Notes: generated by a model from the letters alone, not told the origin. A stretch of DNA of 64,000 nt from Pseudovibrio exalbescens DSM 16456 (GCF_000422785.1 NZ_AUGS01000005.1:310001-374000); one strand, 5' to 3'. Shown: positions 47,886 to 58,749, counted from the first letter of the stretch. A program made the numbers and translations.

Positions 47886-48731
47886 GTGACACAGCCGAAC
47901 TCAGAAGTCCTTGTCGGTAACGCCAAATTCTCGAACACCGCCCCGTTCTCACTCATTGCTGGGCCGTGCCAGATGGAGAGCCGTAACCATGCGCTTGAAA
48001 TGGCGCACGCAGTGAAGGAAATAACCGACGAGTTGGGCATCGGCTATGTGTTCAAGGCGTCATTTGACAAGGCCAACCGAACCTCCCTTGGCGGGGGACG
48101 CGGCATTGGGATGAAGGAGGGGCTTCCGGTTTTTGCCGAAATCAAGGAAACCTATGGTCTTCCGGTCATCACGGACATTCATGAGTCCAATCAGGCCGCA
48201 CCAGTTGCCGAAGTCTGCGATATCCTGCAGATCCCGGCATACTTGTGTCGCCAGACTGATCTTCTGGTGGCTGCGGCCAAGACTGATCGCACGATCAATG
48301 TGAAGAAAGGCCAGTTTCTGGCGCCGTGGGACATGAAAAATGTCATGAACAAGATTGTTGAAAGCGGCAACTCCAACGTGCTTTTGTGCGAACGCGGCGC
48401 AACCTTTGGCTACAACACGCTGGTCTCGGACATGCGTGCGCTGCCGATCATGGCTGCCATGGGAGCGCCAGTCGTCTTTGATGCAACCCATTCGGTTCAG
48501 CAGCCGGGCGGTCTGGGTGGTGCGTCCGGCGGACAACGTGAGTTCGTCGCCGTACTGGCTCGCGCCGCCATCGCAACCGGTATTGGGGGTTTGTTCATCG
48601 AAACACACGACGATCCCGAAAAGTCGCCGTCTGATGGCCCGAACATGATTCCCTTGAACCGATTGAAAGAGCTGCTTTCCTGGCTTCAGGAGTTCGACAG
48701 CGTCGCAAAATCACGAAATTTTACGCTTTGA
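47886..48731 (+). CDS. kdsA: 3-deoxy-8-phosphooctulonate synthase
   Basis: KdsA condenses arabinose 5-phosphate and phosphoenolpyruvate to Kdo-8-phosphate for lipid A-core assembly. Core motifs are [60 protein letters not shown] and [13 protein letters not shown] 47886, preceded by GGAG at 47873-47876, gives 281 residues and the usual rhizobial N-terminus; ATG 47871 has no Shine-Dalgarno sequence and longer frames run into the upstream terminator. It precedes eno. Confidence 0.93.
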   Translation: MTQPNSEVLVGNAKFSNTAPFSLIAGPCQMESRNHALEMAHAVKEITDELGIGYVFKASFDKANRTSLGGGRGIGMKEGLPVFAEIKETYGLPVITDIHESNQAAPVAEVCDILQIPAYLCRQTDLLVAAAKTDRTINVKKGQFLAPWDMKNVMNKIVESGNSNVLLCERGATFGYNTLVSDMRALPIMAAMGAPVVFDATHSVQQPGGLGGASGGQREFVAVLARAAIATGIGGLFIETHDDPEKSPSDGPNMIPLNRLKELLSWLQEFDSVAKSRNFTL

Positions 48732-48780
48732 TTTCGAAAGCTTTTCGGGGTAATTACGTACCGTTATGGACATATCCACC

Positions 48781-48860
48781 GAGAGCAAGAAAAAAAACGG
48801 CGTGGTGTGTCCATTAGCTCTCAGGTTGTGAGGTTCGGCACTTTAACTTTAGTCGAACCT
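48781..48860 (+). other. Two stem-loops in the kdsA-eno interval
   Basis: GAGAGC (48781-48786) pairs with GCTCTC (48816-48821), and GAGGTTCG (48829-48836) pairs with CGAACCTC (48853-48860). They lie 57 bases or more ahead of the eno ATG. No T-tract follows, so a leader role in eno mRNA is more likely than termination. Confidence 0.4.
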
Positions 48861-48917
48861 CGGGTACAAGCGCAGCGAGCCAAAATTCCTCACTCGACCA
48901 GTACACTGGAGTTTTAG

Positions 48918-50195
<1,278 letters not shown>

Positions 50196-50220
50196 GCTTC
50201 AGTGGCATCACTGTGAGTGA

Positions 50221-50249
50221 AAAGCCGGTCTCTTGGGACCGGCTTTTTT
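50221..50249 (+). terminator. Rho-independent terminator of eno
   Basis: AAAGCCGGTC (50221-50230) and GACCGGCTTT (50237-50246) form a perfect 10-bp stem with a 6-base loop, running into a T-tract. Confidence 0.93.
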
Positions 50250-50344
50250 ATAGGCCTATCATCACTGACGGTCTGTTATTTCGATTGCCCCCAAGGGGAA
50301 GGCGGGGCTATCTGCAGGGTAGGGGCTTATTTACTTGCCTTTTT

Positions 50345-50665
50345 TCAAGCTTGGCGATCTGCGCGTTTATTCAGCCACCATGAGATCAACAGGATCAGAC
50401 CGAATGGCAAGGCGGTATAACCGAAGATGAGCGGCAGAAACAAAGGCCCCCACGCGCTGATCATCCCGATCGTGTACAACAACTCGCCCATTTCCAACCC
50501 GAGGATGATGCAAGGCATCGTCGCACCTTCGTGGGTAGTACAGTCGGTCAGAGTTCCGACAACCATCATGACAACGACACAGGCGAACCAAATACCAATG
50601 GGAATCGAGAAATAAAGGATCACCAACGTTCGCGGCCGGGTCAGTTGGCGCAAGACACTCAACAT
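50345..50665 (-). CDS. Small membrane protein of unknown function
   Basis: The 106-residue protein has three predicted membrane segments (LVILYFSIPIGIWFACVVVM, ILGLEMGELLYTIGMISAW and LPLIFGYTALPFGLILLIS) and two cysteines in CTTHEGATMPC between the first two. It starts 15 bases after the FrnE-like gene on the same strand, so they are probably cotranscribed. I recognise no family. Confidence 0.65.
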   Translation of the reverse strand: MLSVLRQLTRPRTLVILYFSIPIGIWFACVVVMMVVGTLTDCTTHEGATMPCIILGLEMGELLYTIGMISAWGPLFLPLIFGYTALPFGLILLISWWLNKRADRQA

Positions 50666-50680
50666 CGGGAGGGCTTTCTT

Positions 50681-51337
50681 TTAGCTCAGAGTTCGGGTGG
50701 CGTCAGCATGCTTGAGCGCGGCGGCAATGGTTTCGGGTTGTTCAGCGCCGGACAAAGCAAAACGGTCGTCAATTATGAAGAATGGAACGCCAGTGACGCC
50801 CATCTCTGCGGCCTGGCCCACAGCTGTTCGAACCTCTTCCATGCCTTCGTCAGAGTGTAGGCGAACCAGAACGGCCTGCCGGTCCATGCCAGCAGTTTCG
50901 GCGACGTCGGCAAGAGCATCCACGTTCGTTAGATCTGCTCCTGTCTGGAAGTACGCGGCAAACAGGGCTTCCACCATGGCATCCTGCTGCCCCAGTTCGT
51001 CGGCCCACAGGATGAGCCGGTGCGCATTCAGCGTGTTGGGTGATTTCTGGATCTTGTCAAATGCGAAGGCAAGTCCGTCTTGCTCACCGGCCTGACGAAT
51101 GGTCTCATAGATTTGTGAGGCGCGCTCTGCGTTTCCGAACTTCTCATTCAGATATGTTTGTCGGTCCTTTCCTGCCAAGGGCAGGGTCGGGTCAAGTTGA
51201 AACGGCAGCCAACTCGTTTCGACAGGCAGCTCTGGGAGGAGCGCTTTTGCCGCCTCGAACCGTTTTTTGCCAATGTAGCACCACGGGCACATGACATCCG
51301 AGATGATGCTGACCTTCAGCGGCGGAACTCCGTACAT
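50681..51337 (-). CDS. DsbA-family oxidoreductase, FrnE-like
   Basis: This 218-residue cytoplasmic thioredoxin-fold protein has the redox motif CPWC in SDVMCPWCYIGKKRFE, the FrnE-type helical insertion with NAHRLILWADELGQQ and the cis-Pro region GVTGVPFFIIDD. FrnE proteins are disulfide isomerases or oxidoreductases linked to oxidative stress in studied species. AAGG supports ATG 51337. No signal peptide is present. Confidence 0.9.
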   Translation of the reverse strand: MYGVPPLKVSIISDVMCPWCYIGKKRFEAAKALLPELPVETSWLPFQLDPTLPLAGKDRQTYLNEKFGNAERASQIYETIRQAGEQDGLAFAFDKIQKSPNTLNAHRLILWADELGQQDAMVEALFAAYFQTGADLTNVDALADVAETAGMDRQAVLVRLHSDEGMEEVRTAVGQAAEMGVTGVPFFIIDDRFALSGAEQPETIAAALKHADATRTLS

Positions 51338-51399
51338 GGATTTGCCTTGCTATAAAAAGTTGGGAGCCTTTGCAACAAGCGATTACATGTTCCTGGCGC

Positions 51400-52638
51400 T
51401 CAGTTGCCGAGGCCCGTTGTGCGCACCATCATCATAATCCGGTTTGACAGCTGATCCATGCCTTTTTTCGTCCGCAGCACGGCCACCGGACCTCGATTTT
51501 GAACATTGGCAACAAAATCTTCATCGCGACACACCGCCATGGCAATCGAAAGGACGGTGCCTGTCCAGGCTTCCCTGTTGCGGCGCATCAGAGAGGGGTC
51601 ATGAGCCGTGAATCGCGCTATCAGATCCATCAGCTTCAACTCGTGAACCGCTTCACCACGCTTACCCGTCGTCTCGCGCAGCATTGCCACGTAATCATCA
51701 TAGATCTTCTCACTCACCGTGCCATCGTCGTGACCTCTGGTCAGCCATTTGCTGGAGGCTGTCAATATGCCATCAGACAAGCGCTGGCGGCGACCGGCGC
51801 GCAGCGCAGACATCACGTGTCCGTAAAGCGCAGCCTCACTCATGTCTCCAAGGATCACATCGGTTGCCCCAGCCGCATACAGCATTTCGGCATCTGCTGG
51901 CGTTTTGGCATAGGCCAAGGCAGGCAAGCTGAAGAAGCGAGGATCGGCGCGCAAACGGGTAATCAGATCACTGCTCTCCCATGTTTCGCCGTCGAGAATA
52001 ACCGCCTCAAATCCTTTCTGACCGAGAAAATCGAGCGTCATATCAGCGCTCAGCGTTCCAACAACTTCAGCGCGGCGCAATGTAAGGTTTTGTATGGTGG
52101 TGAAATGTCCCCCCATCCCGGCAACGAGCAGGCTCGGGGTTTCCATTTCCTCCAACACACCATCAACCGTGATGTGACTGCCCAGCAGACGCCGCCGCAG
52201 CCGGGCCTCATCCGAGCGCAGCGCCATGCGCCGTACCTGAGCCAGTCTGGGGATCAAAACGCTAGGGGGAATGCTGTCAGAAAAGCAGGCGCTTGCTTTC
52301 AAATTGAGTGGTATTTGAGCGTTGCCCGTTGTGATCATGACAAGCGGGACTTCAACGGACTGATTGCGTCGATATCCCTTGAGGTACGCAGCCATCTCCA
52401 GCAACTCGGGTGGATTGACCACGTTCCAGGGCAGGATCACACATACAGGCAGCGGTGTGTCGCTCTCCAGTTCGTGCTCCAACTGGCGCAAACTAGAAAC
52501 GATCACCAACCGATCCGACAACTCCGCCAAGGGTGCCAGCACCTCAAGAATATGCGTCTTGAGGGGAGACAACAGCAAGATCTTGCCGAACGAGCTCGTC
52601 TCTTCTGCCTGCACATTGATAGACGTCAGATGGGTCAT
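51400..52638 (-). CDS. PleD-like protein: two receiver-like domains plus degenerate GGDEF domain
   Basis: The 412-residue protein has the PleD layout REC-REC-GGDEF but eroded active sites. Receiver-like domain 1 (about 17-140) lacks the acceptor Asp: the expected position reads ILPWNV. Domain 2 (about 168-285) keeps Asp216 in VILDGETW. The C-terminal part (about 300-408) aligns by pattern with GGDEF domains, but QNRGPVAV (380-387) replaces GGDEFAV, so cyclase activity is unlikely. A regulatory or scaffold role is inferred. AGAGGAATA precedes the ATG, which lies 8 bases after the acyl-AMP-ligase-like gene. Confidence 0.72.
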   Translation of the reverse strand: MTHLTSINVQAEETSSFGKILLLSPLKTHILEVLAPLAELSDRLVIVSSLRQLEHELESDTPLPVCVILPWNVVNPPELLEMAAYLKGYRRNQSVEVPLVMITTGNAQIPLNLKASACFSDSIPPSVLIPRLAQVRRMALRSDEARLRRRLLGSHITVDGVLEEMETPSLLVAGMGGHFTTIQNLTLRRAEVVGTLSADMTLDFLGQKGFEAVILDGETWESSDLITRLRADPRFFSLPALAYAKTPADAEMLYAAGATDVILGDMSEAALYGHVMSALRAGRRQRLSDGILTASSKWLTRGHDDGTVSEKIYDDYVAMLRETTGKRGEAVHELKLMDLIARFTAHDPSLMRRNREAWTGTVLSIAMAVCRDEDFVANVQNRGPVAVLRTKKGMDQLSNRIMMMVRTTGLGN

Positions 52639-52646
52639 TATTCCTC

Positions 52647-54269
52647 TCAGGCTACCGCGGTTTTTTCTCTTGGCTGCGATCGGCGTGCCAGCTTTTCTCT
52701 ATCCACGTCACCGGTATCCAGGCGCGGTAACGACCGGAGGGACAGAATACGATGCGGCAGCATGGCAAGACTCACACGTTCCGCATCCAGATAGGCATAG
52801 AACGCATCCACATCCACCGTCGCTCCTTCACTCGGTACCACAGCGACCATCAGTCGAGCGCCCAGTATGTCATCTTCTACCAGAAAAGCGGCTGCTTCGC
52901 TCACCCCCGAGAATGCACTGTAGATTATATCAAGGTGTGGTAATTCAGAGGAATCAGGTGCAATGGTTCCTGTTCGCCCCACATTTGTAATGGCCCCGTC
53001 TGTGATGGTAACGGGCAATGTGGTCCGCACGGCACCATCGTCGGTTGTAGTCATACATGGCGCGGCGTCTGGCCAACAGGCGGTAGGCACCATGGCGCCC
53101 TCTAACGCCAACAGCGTTTGGTTGGTATCGTCGTGGCGATCCAGATCCAGCAATTTCGGCCCCAAACTATTGCCGGAGGGCGCATGGACCGCCCCCAGCT
53201 CCAGATTGTGGGGCAGGGCATGTGTACCCCGAAGCTTTGCCACGAATCCGAACTCCTCCAGAACATGCAAGTCGATGAAGGTGGAGCGTGTAACGTAAGG
53301 TGCCGGCTTGGTGGAGGTTGGCGACCATACAGCGAGAACAGCGGTATCCCAGCCTTGCATGGCTTCATCCAGGTGAGGCGCAAGCGCACCGGGCGCCAGT
53401 ATGTAGTCTGCATCCACCGTTCTGGCGTGGTCTGTCATGCTGTGCAGCGCAATGGGATGGTGGAGATGGAGCGTACCCTCGCTCAAAAGCCATGGCACCA
53501 GGCCTGCGCCAATGCCGGTCATGCCGCACATGACAAAGGGCACCACCAAGCTGCTGTGGGACTTCAACCTTGCTTCCAGAAACGGCATCAGCCCCGCTGA
53601 AATCCAGTGATTGTGGCTGCGGGGCACCGGCGCAGGACCTTCCTTGGTCTGCACCCAGGTCAAGGTGGCGATATGGTTGGCGGCGTTCTTGTCAACGGCG
53701 CGGCCCACCTCATCCATCGCATCGCCGTATTCCTTGACCAGCGGCGACAATTCGAGAACCCCTTCGGGCACAGAGGACCCAAGCCCGAACACAAATTTCA
53801 AAGAAAAGTAATCCGCGGCTGCATCGCGTGCGTCTTCGCCCAGGAACCGGGCTTCCACCCGATCGGCGGTGATGAAGGCCTTCGCACCGACTGTGCTCAA
53901 AGCCTTCAGAATCTCGCGATGGCGCCAATGCAGGGGGAAGGGGGAGACAATCAAGCCGGCGCGCCAGGCACCGAGCATGGTCAGGAGCGTGTCGACGGTG
54001 TTTGGCGCCTGTATCCCAATGACACGGTCCGGTTCCAGACCAACGGCAGCGAAAAAGGTCGCGATGCGCGTAATCTCGTCCTCCGCCTCGCGGAAGGTGA
54101 CAGCGCGGGGTTTGCCGCCGGTCCATTGGGCCCGGTCGGGGGCATCCACCAGCGCCATTTGGTCCGGGTGCGTCTGTGCGGCCCGTTTGACCAGCGCATC
54201 AAGGGTAACGGTACCCCAGACACCGCTGGTGGTGTAGTGCGAGATGATCGCGTCGCTGCAAAGGATCAT
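52647..54269 (-). CDS. Degenerate acyl-AMP ligase-like (ANL family) protein
   Basis: ATG 54269 follows GGGGGA and gives 540 residues. The overall fold is that of adenylate-forming enzymes: PDQMALVDAP, AVTFREAEDEITRIATFF, VIGIQAPNTVDTLLTMLGAWRAG and a C-terminal lid ending SLPRLDTGDVDREKLARR. The active-site elements are damaged: the usual Gly/Ser/Thr-rich P-loop is TWVQTKEGPAPVPRS (204-218), and the catalytic lysine of the GKxDR motif is Asp521. Catalysis of acyl-adenylate formation is therefore doubtful. It is upstream of, and 8 bases from, the PleD-like gene. Confidence 0.72.
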   Translation of the reverse strand: MILCSDAIISHYTTSGVWGTVTLDALVKRAAQTHPDQMALVDAPDRAQWTGGKPRAVTFREAEDEITRIATFFAAVGLEPDRVIGIQAPNTVDTLLTMLGAWRAGLIVSPFPLHWRHREILKALSTVGAKAFITADRVEARFLGEDARDAAADYFSLKFVFGLGSSVPEGVLELSPLVKEYGDAMDEVGRAVDKNAANHIATLTWVQTKEGPAPVPRSHNHWISAGLMPFLEARLKSHSSLVVPFVMCGMTGIGAGLVPWLLSEGTLHLHHPIALHSMTDHARTVDADYILAPGALAPHLDEAMQGWDTAVLAVWSPTSTKPAPYVTRSTFIDLHVLEEFGFVAKLRGTHALPHNLELGAVHAPSGNSLGPKLLDLDRHDDTNQTLLALEGAMVPTACWPDAAPCMTTTDDGAVRTTLPVTITDGAITNVGRTGTIAPDSSELPHLDIIYSAFSGVSEAAAFLVEDDILGARLMVAVVPSEGATVDVDAFYAYLDAERVSLAMLPHRILSLRSLPRLDTGDVDREKLARRSQPREKTAVA

Positions 54270-54288
54270 TTTTCCCCCGTCAGTGCCC

Positions 54289-56175
54289 TTATTCAGCGGC
54301 GGTGGCGGACCACCAATTGTCGAACTGATGGCCGTAGACCGGTGTTTGTTCCGGATGGTCCAGCGTGGTCCAACGTCCAACCCATTCGGCAGGAACGTGA
54401 TACAGCGGAATGGCATAGGCCCCTGAAATCAGGACCCGATCCAACGCCCGTACTGCGGCAACAAAGTCTTCACGGGTTCGCGCGGCAACCATTTCATCAA
54501 TCAGAGAATCAATTGCAGGCTCCTTCGCCCCGACGATGTTGCGAGAGCCGGGCAGATCGGCGGCATCCGATGACCAGCGCGCATACTGTTCACCGCCTGG
54601 CGATAGGGAGGCGTACCAACTGTTGAACAGCATGTCGAAATCGAAGTTGAAACGCCGCTCTTCGAATTGCGAGGCATCTACAGAGCGCACCTGCATCTCA
54701 ACGCCAATCAATTTCATCGTGCGTTGGAGAGACAGAGCCACCCGTTCCTCATCCTTGGTCCGCACCAACATCTCAAAGGACAAGGCCTGACCGGTCTGCT
54801 TGTTGACCATCTGCCGCCCCTCTAGAGCATAGCCGGCTTCCTGTAGCAACGAGACCGCTTCGCGCAGTACCGCACGATCCCGACCTGATCCATCCGTCTG
54901 CGCAGGTTCCCACGTACCTGCCATCACGTCAGGGTCGACAACGCCCTCAAAGGGAGCCAGAAGCGCCCGCTCCTTGTCAGATGCTGGCTTGCCAATGGAG
55001 GACAACTCGGAATTATCCCAATAGCCAGCCGTTCGTTCATAAAGACCGCGAAACAGCGTGCGATTGATGAAGTCAAAGTCCAGCAACATGCTGAGAGCGC
55101 GGCGCACGCGCTTGTCTTGGAAATGCGGTCGGCGTGTATTGAATGCCAGACCCAGCATGGGCGCTGGTGTGCCCTTTTCAAACACATCCTTGACTACCTT
55201 TCCCTCATTGTAAGCGGGGAAGTCGAAGCCGGTTTCCCATGTTGCGGGATTGCCAAACGCCAAAGCTTCAACGTCGCCTTTCTTGAAGGCTTCGATCAAC
55301 GCATTGCGATCGCGGAAATAGTCAACGCTGATGGTGTCAAAATTGTCAAAGCCGACTTTAACCGGCAAGTCTTTTGCCCAGTAGTTTGGGTTGCGCTCAT
55401 AAACAACCCGGCGGCCCGGATCTATCTCCTTGAAGGTATAAGGACCGGAACCCACTGGAGGCTCCAGCGTGCTTTGATCAAAGGTCTGCGCATCTGTGTC
55501 CGTCTTGGAGTAAATCGGGGCGAGGGAGATCAGCAGTGGAAGTTCTCGGTCAGTTCCATCCTTGAAGTGGAGCTTGATTGATCGTTCACCGGTGCGCTCG
55601 AACTCTGTTATGCGCCCATACCAGTCCGAATAGGGGGGGCGTCCTTTATCACGCATGATCTTGAGCGAGAATTCCACATCTTCCACAGTCACCGGCTTGT
55701 CATTGGAGAACTTCGCAGCTGGATTCAGGCGAAACTCGATCCAATCGCGCGCTTCGGGAAGGCGGACAGCTTCCGCAAGGTGGGCATAAAGCGTGAACGG
55801 CTCGTCGTTGGAGCGTAGGAGAAGACTTTCAAAGATGTTTTGTCCCATCTGACGCTCTTTCATGCCGCGGGCCGATGTCCAGGCTCCCTTGAGAATGAAC
55901 GGGTTCAGACTGTCGAAGGTTCCTTGCACGCCGAGCCGGATTCGCCCGCCTTTGGGTGCCTCCGGGTTTGCGTAGGGAAGATGGCTAAACCCTTGTGGTA
56001 AGGCGGGTTTTCCGTGCATCGCGATTCCATGGGACCAAGGAACAGTTTCTTCTGCATAAGCGCTGGCGCCCATCTCCGTCAGCCCGCCCAGCAGCGCAGC
56101 ACACATCACCGAGGCAAGCGCCAGCCTTCCCAGTGCGGTTGCGCGGGTCCGTCGGGAACTGCAGAAAAAAGCCAT
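54289..56175 (-). CDS. Periplasmic peptide-binding protein, YejA-like (family 5)
   Basis: This 628-residue extracytoplasmic binding protein delivers peptides or peptide-like compounds to an ABC importer. A signal peptide ends near ASAYA, followed by GIAMHGKPALPQGFSHLPYANPEAPKGG, which is characteristic of YejA-type proteins, and GSGPYTFKEIDPGRRVVYERNPNYW. TAGGAG precedes the ATG. No permease or ATPase gene is adjacent, so it must work with components encoded elsewhere. It ends 19 bases before the acyl-AMP-ligase-like gene, possibly in the same transcript. Confidence 0.88.
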   Translation of the reverse strand: MAFFCSSRRTRATALGRLALASVMCAALLGGLTEMGASAYAEETVPWSHGIAMHGKPALPQGFSHLPYANPEAPKGGRIRLGVQGTFDSLNPFILKGAWTSARGMKERQMGQNIFESLLLRSNDEPFTLYAHLAEAVRLPEARDWIEFRLNPAAKFSNDKPVTVEDVEFSLKIMRDKGRPPYSDWYGRITEFERTGERSIKLHFKDGTDRELPLLISLAPIYSKTDTDAQTFDQSTLEPPVGSGPYTFKEIDPGRRVVYERNPNYWAKDLPVKVGFDNFDTISVDYFRDRNALIEAFKKGDVEALAFGNPATWETGFDFPAYNEGKVVKDVFEKGTPAPMLGLAFNTRRPHFQDKRVRRALSMLLDFDFINRTLFRGLYERTAGYWDNSELSSIGKPASDKERALLAPFEGVVDPDVMAGTWEPAQTDGSGRDRAVLREAVSLLQEAGYALEGRQMVNKQTGQALSFEMLVRTKDEERVALSLQRTMKLIGVEMQVRSVDASQFEERRFNFDFDMLFNSWYASLSPGGEQYARWSSDAADLPGSRNIVGAKEPAIDSLIDEMVAARTREDFVAAVRALDRVLISGAYAIPLYHVPAEWVGRWTTLDHPEQTPVYGHQFDNWWSATAAE

Positions 56176-56490
56176 TAAGATTTCTCCTAGGAAACTGTTT
56201 AGGATTTATGTTTAATATGATTCTGTCACAACACCAGCCCACCGACCTTTGGAAAAGCCCCCATTCACGGGTATTCTATGCCTAGAAATTTGTCTTGGAG
56301 ATCGTTAAACAGGGGCGACTGGCATCCCTCTTCGTGCTTTGGTGCTTAATTCGGCCCATACTTCGGGCGCCCTTTGCGCTGAGAGCCACAACAATCTGGT
56401 GGTGGAGAGAGCTTGCCTCACAGAATTAACGGTCGCCGATAAGCACTGCTTGCTGGCAAATTCGGTTGCAAACTATTGAGGGAATTTGGA
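56176..56490. other. 315-base divergent promoter region
   Basis: The interval separates the YejA-like gene and the IalB-family gene and must hold both promoters. I see no gene, strong hairpin or clear consensus promoter in it. Confidence 0.4.
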
Positions 56491-57111
56491 ATGGCCAATC
56501 ATTTGAAGCGCATTGTTGCTGGTGGGGCGATGGCTGTTGTGGCCGCACTCGGCCTTTCGACTGCGGCCTCTGCACAGGCTCAGCCGGATGATGCCTGGGT
56601 GAAGGTATGTAACACCGATCCGAACTCTAAGAAGGAATTCTGCCTCATCACCCAGGAACTGCGTACGGATACCGGCCAGTTCCTCGCTCAGGCAGTTGTA
56701 CGTGAAGTGACCGGCGAAAGCCGCAAGCTGCTTCACATTGCCGTGCCTCCCGGAATGCTGATCCAGCCGGGTCTTCGGGTCCAGATCGATGCTGCAAACC
56801 CGACGGAAGCAAAATACACCATCTGCTTCCCGAATGCGTGTATCGCTGAACTGGTGATTGATGATGCCTTCATCGATTCCATGAAGCGCGGCGCAAAGCT
56901 GGTCATCACCACACTGAATCAACAGGGCAAGCCGCGCCCGTTCGACATGACGCTTTCCGGCTTCACCCGGGTTTATGACGGTGAGCCGATCAAGCCTGAA
57001 GAATTGCAGCGCAAGCAAGAGCGCCTCCAGTCAGAACTGCAAAAGCGCGCTGAAGAAGCTCGCCAGCGTCTGATCGAGCAGCAGCGCAAAGCCAGCGAGG
57101 CTGCTGAGTAA
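56491..57111 (+). CDS. Invasion-associated locus B (IalB) family protein
   Basis: The 206-residue exported protein has a signal peptide (IVAGGAMAVVAALGLSTAASAQA) and an IalB domain with paired cysteines (WVKVCNTD, EFCLITQEL, YTICFPNACIAELVIDD). The family is widespread in Hyphomicrobiales; it was named in Bartonella but is not limited to pathogens. A charged C-terminal helix (KQERLQSELQKRAEEARQRL) is likely a coiled coil. GAGGGAA sets ATG 56491. Confidence 0.9.
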   Translation: MANHLKRIVAGGAMAVVAALGLSTAASAQAQPDDAWVKVCNTDPNSKKEFCLITQELRTDTGQFLAQAVVREVTGESRKLLHIAVPPGMLIQPGLRVQIDAANPTEAKYTICFPNACIAELVIDDAFIDSMKRGAKLVITTLNQQGKPRPFDMTLSGFTRVYDGEPIKPEELQRKQERLQSELQKRAEEARQRLIEQQRKASEAAE

Positions 57112-57148
57112 GTCGTCTTTCACGAAAACTTGCGTGAAGAAGAAATAG

Positions 57149-57184
57149 AAAACGCCGCTCCGGATCAGATCCGGGCGGCGTTTT
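57149..57184 (+). terminator. Rho-independent terminator after the IalB gene
   Basis: AAAACGCCG (57149-57157) pairs with CGGCGTTTT (57176-57184) and CCGGAT with ATCCGG inside it, giving a long two-part stem that ends in TTTTCATTTTG. The minus-strand hspQ gene ends just downstream. Confidence 0.9.
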
Positions 57185-57220
57185 CATTTTGACTCATGGC
57201 CGACTGCGCCTTTTTACGTC

Positions 57221-57553
57221 CTAGTGGATCTCCACATCGCGCGGCACATATTCACCGTTTTCATTCTCATCAAAAATCTCGTCGAGCTGCGGGTGATGAA
57301 CAGGTTCTCCGCTCTGGTCTTCTTCCAGATTCTGCTCTGAGACATACGCTATGTATTCGGTCTCGGAATTTTCGGCGAGAAGGTGATAAAACGGCTGATC
57401 CTTGTCTGGTCGCACATCTTCAGGAATGGAGTCGTACCACTCGTCGGTGTTGTCGAAAGTCGGGTCGACATCAAACACAATTCCACGGAATGGGTAGAGC
57501 CTGTGCCGTACCACTTGACCAATCCGAAACTTTGCCGTTCTTATCTTCTCCAT
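57221..57553 (-). CDS. hspQ: Heat-shock protein HspQ
   Basis: HspQ is a small protein that binds hemimethylated DNA in vitro and acts as a specificity factor for the Lon protease. The family core is present: AKFRIGQVVRHRLYPFRGIVFDVDP, NTDEWYDSIP, QPFYHLLAEN and YVSEQNLEED. ATG 57553 gives 110 residues, close to the E. coli length; an ATG at 57586 would add 11 residues. The last 25 residues are acidic. Confidence 0.9.
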   Translation of the reverse strand: MEKIRTAKFRIGQVVRHRLYPFRGIVFDVDPTFDNTDEWYDSIPEDVRPDKDQPFYHLLAENSETEYIAYVSEQNLEEDQSGEPVHHPQLDEIFDENENGEYVPRDVEIH

Positions 57554-57682
57554 CACAAACCTACTGCTCTGCGCATGCGTCTTCATGCGCTTCAGGGCGC
57601 CCTAAAATTCACGAGAAGCCCTGAAAGTCAAGTCACAAGTCTTCAAGCAACCTGCCAGATCTCTCAGTTGTGCAGGGCGCAC

Positions 57683-58555
57683 CTACTGCCACTTTTTCAG
57701 GATCCACATCCATTGGGCGGGGTCTTCACGAATCCAGCACTCGAACTGGTCATGAATGGCTTGGGTACCATCCAGTGCATCCTGTCTTTTATCAGGCGTG
57801 CGCGGGATCTCAACTTCTTTGCCTTCGATTTCATAGCGAGCCCCCGTTGTACGGCATGCCCGAACTGCAATGACCGGCACTCCGGCGCTTCGGGCCAGAT
57901 AGGCCGGAATATGTGTTGCTGTTGCCTTGCGGCCAAAAAAGGTGATTTCGACCCCGCGCCGATCGCGCACGTCAGCGACAAACGCTGTAGAGCCCCCGCC
58001 ACGTAACGTTGAGATCAGCTTGTGGGCGGTACGATGACTCTTGCTGAACAACCCGAGCCGATAGATGGGCGCCCGTTTTTTCGACAAGTAGGCATCGGAA
58101 AGCGGGTTGGACAGGGCTTGATAAACCCCCGCAATAGGAAGGTTCTGGGTTTGATTGGGAATACCAACAACCTCCCAGTTTCCGCCATGCATTGTAACAA
58201 AAACGCAGCCACGGCCACTCTGGTGCACTTTTTCAAGCACTTCTGGATTCCGGAAAACAACACGATTTCGGTCCCGTAACAATCTGGGTAGCTGAAGTGT
58301 TTCGGCAGCGATACGACCCAGATTTTCCCACATGTTTCTGATAGTAAAATCCGCTTCCGCCGCGCTCATCTCCGGAAATGCGGCCTGCAAATGAGAAATT
58401 GCGCGGGGGTGGCGCTCTGTCAAAGGCGCAATCCAACGCCACGCCTTACCCATGGCCGCAGAGGCAACGTCCAGGGGCAGGATGGCAAGCAGTTTATCCG
58501 CCACAACAAGGCCGAGCCACTCGATCCGCGTTTTGAGATTGGTCCAGAATTGCAT
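57683..58555 (-). CDS. Lipid A late acyltransferase (LpxL/HtrB family)
   Basis: The enzyme transfers an acyl chain to a lipid A precursor at the inner membrane. The catalytic HxxxxE motif reads HGGNWE near residue 122, followed by GVYQALSNPLSDAYLSKKR and FVADVRDRRGVEITFFGR. An N-terminal hydrophobic region anchors it. At 290 residues it is slightly shorter than E. coli LpxL, as usual in this group. Which acyl position it modifies cannot be told. Confidence 0.88.
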   Translation of the reverse strand: MQFWTNLKTRIEWLGLVVADKLLAILPLDVASAAMGKAWRWIAPLTERHPRAISHLQAAFPEMSAAEADFTIRNMWENLGRIAAETLQLPRLLRDRNRVVFRNPEVLEKVHQSGRGCVFVTMHGGNWEVVGIPNQTQNLPIAGVYQALSNPLSDAYLSKKRAPIYRLGLFSKSHRTAHKLISTLRGGGSTAFVADVRDRRGVEITFFGRKATATHIPAYLARSAGVPVIAVRACRTTGARYEIEGKEVEIPRTPDKRQDALDGTQAIHDQFECWIREDPAQWMWILKKWQ

Positions 58556-58749
58556 TGAAACATGGAGTCCGAAGTTTGTGTCGGGCTGCTCCTACAGCGT
58601 TACAAGGCCAATGGCAACCAATTGACGTGAAAGAGCGTTCCCGATAAGGCAGTTTGCTTAGCCAATCAGTTAGATAAAGGCAATATAGTCCGTTTAAAAA
58701 TCGACCGCCGTCGGCCCACAGGGAGAGCAGTGTCGCTGCTCAGCTTTTC

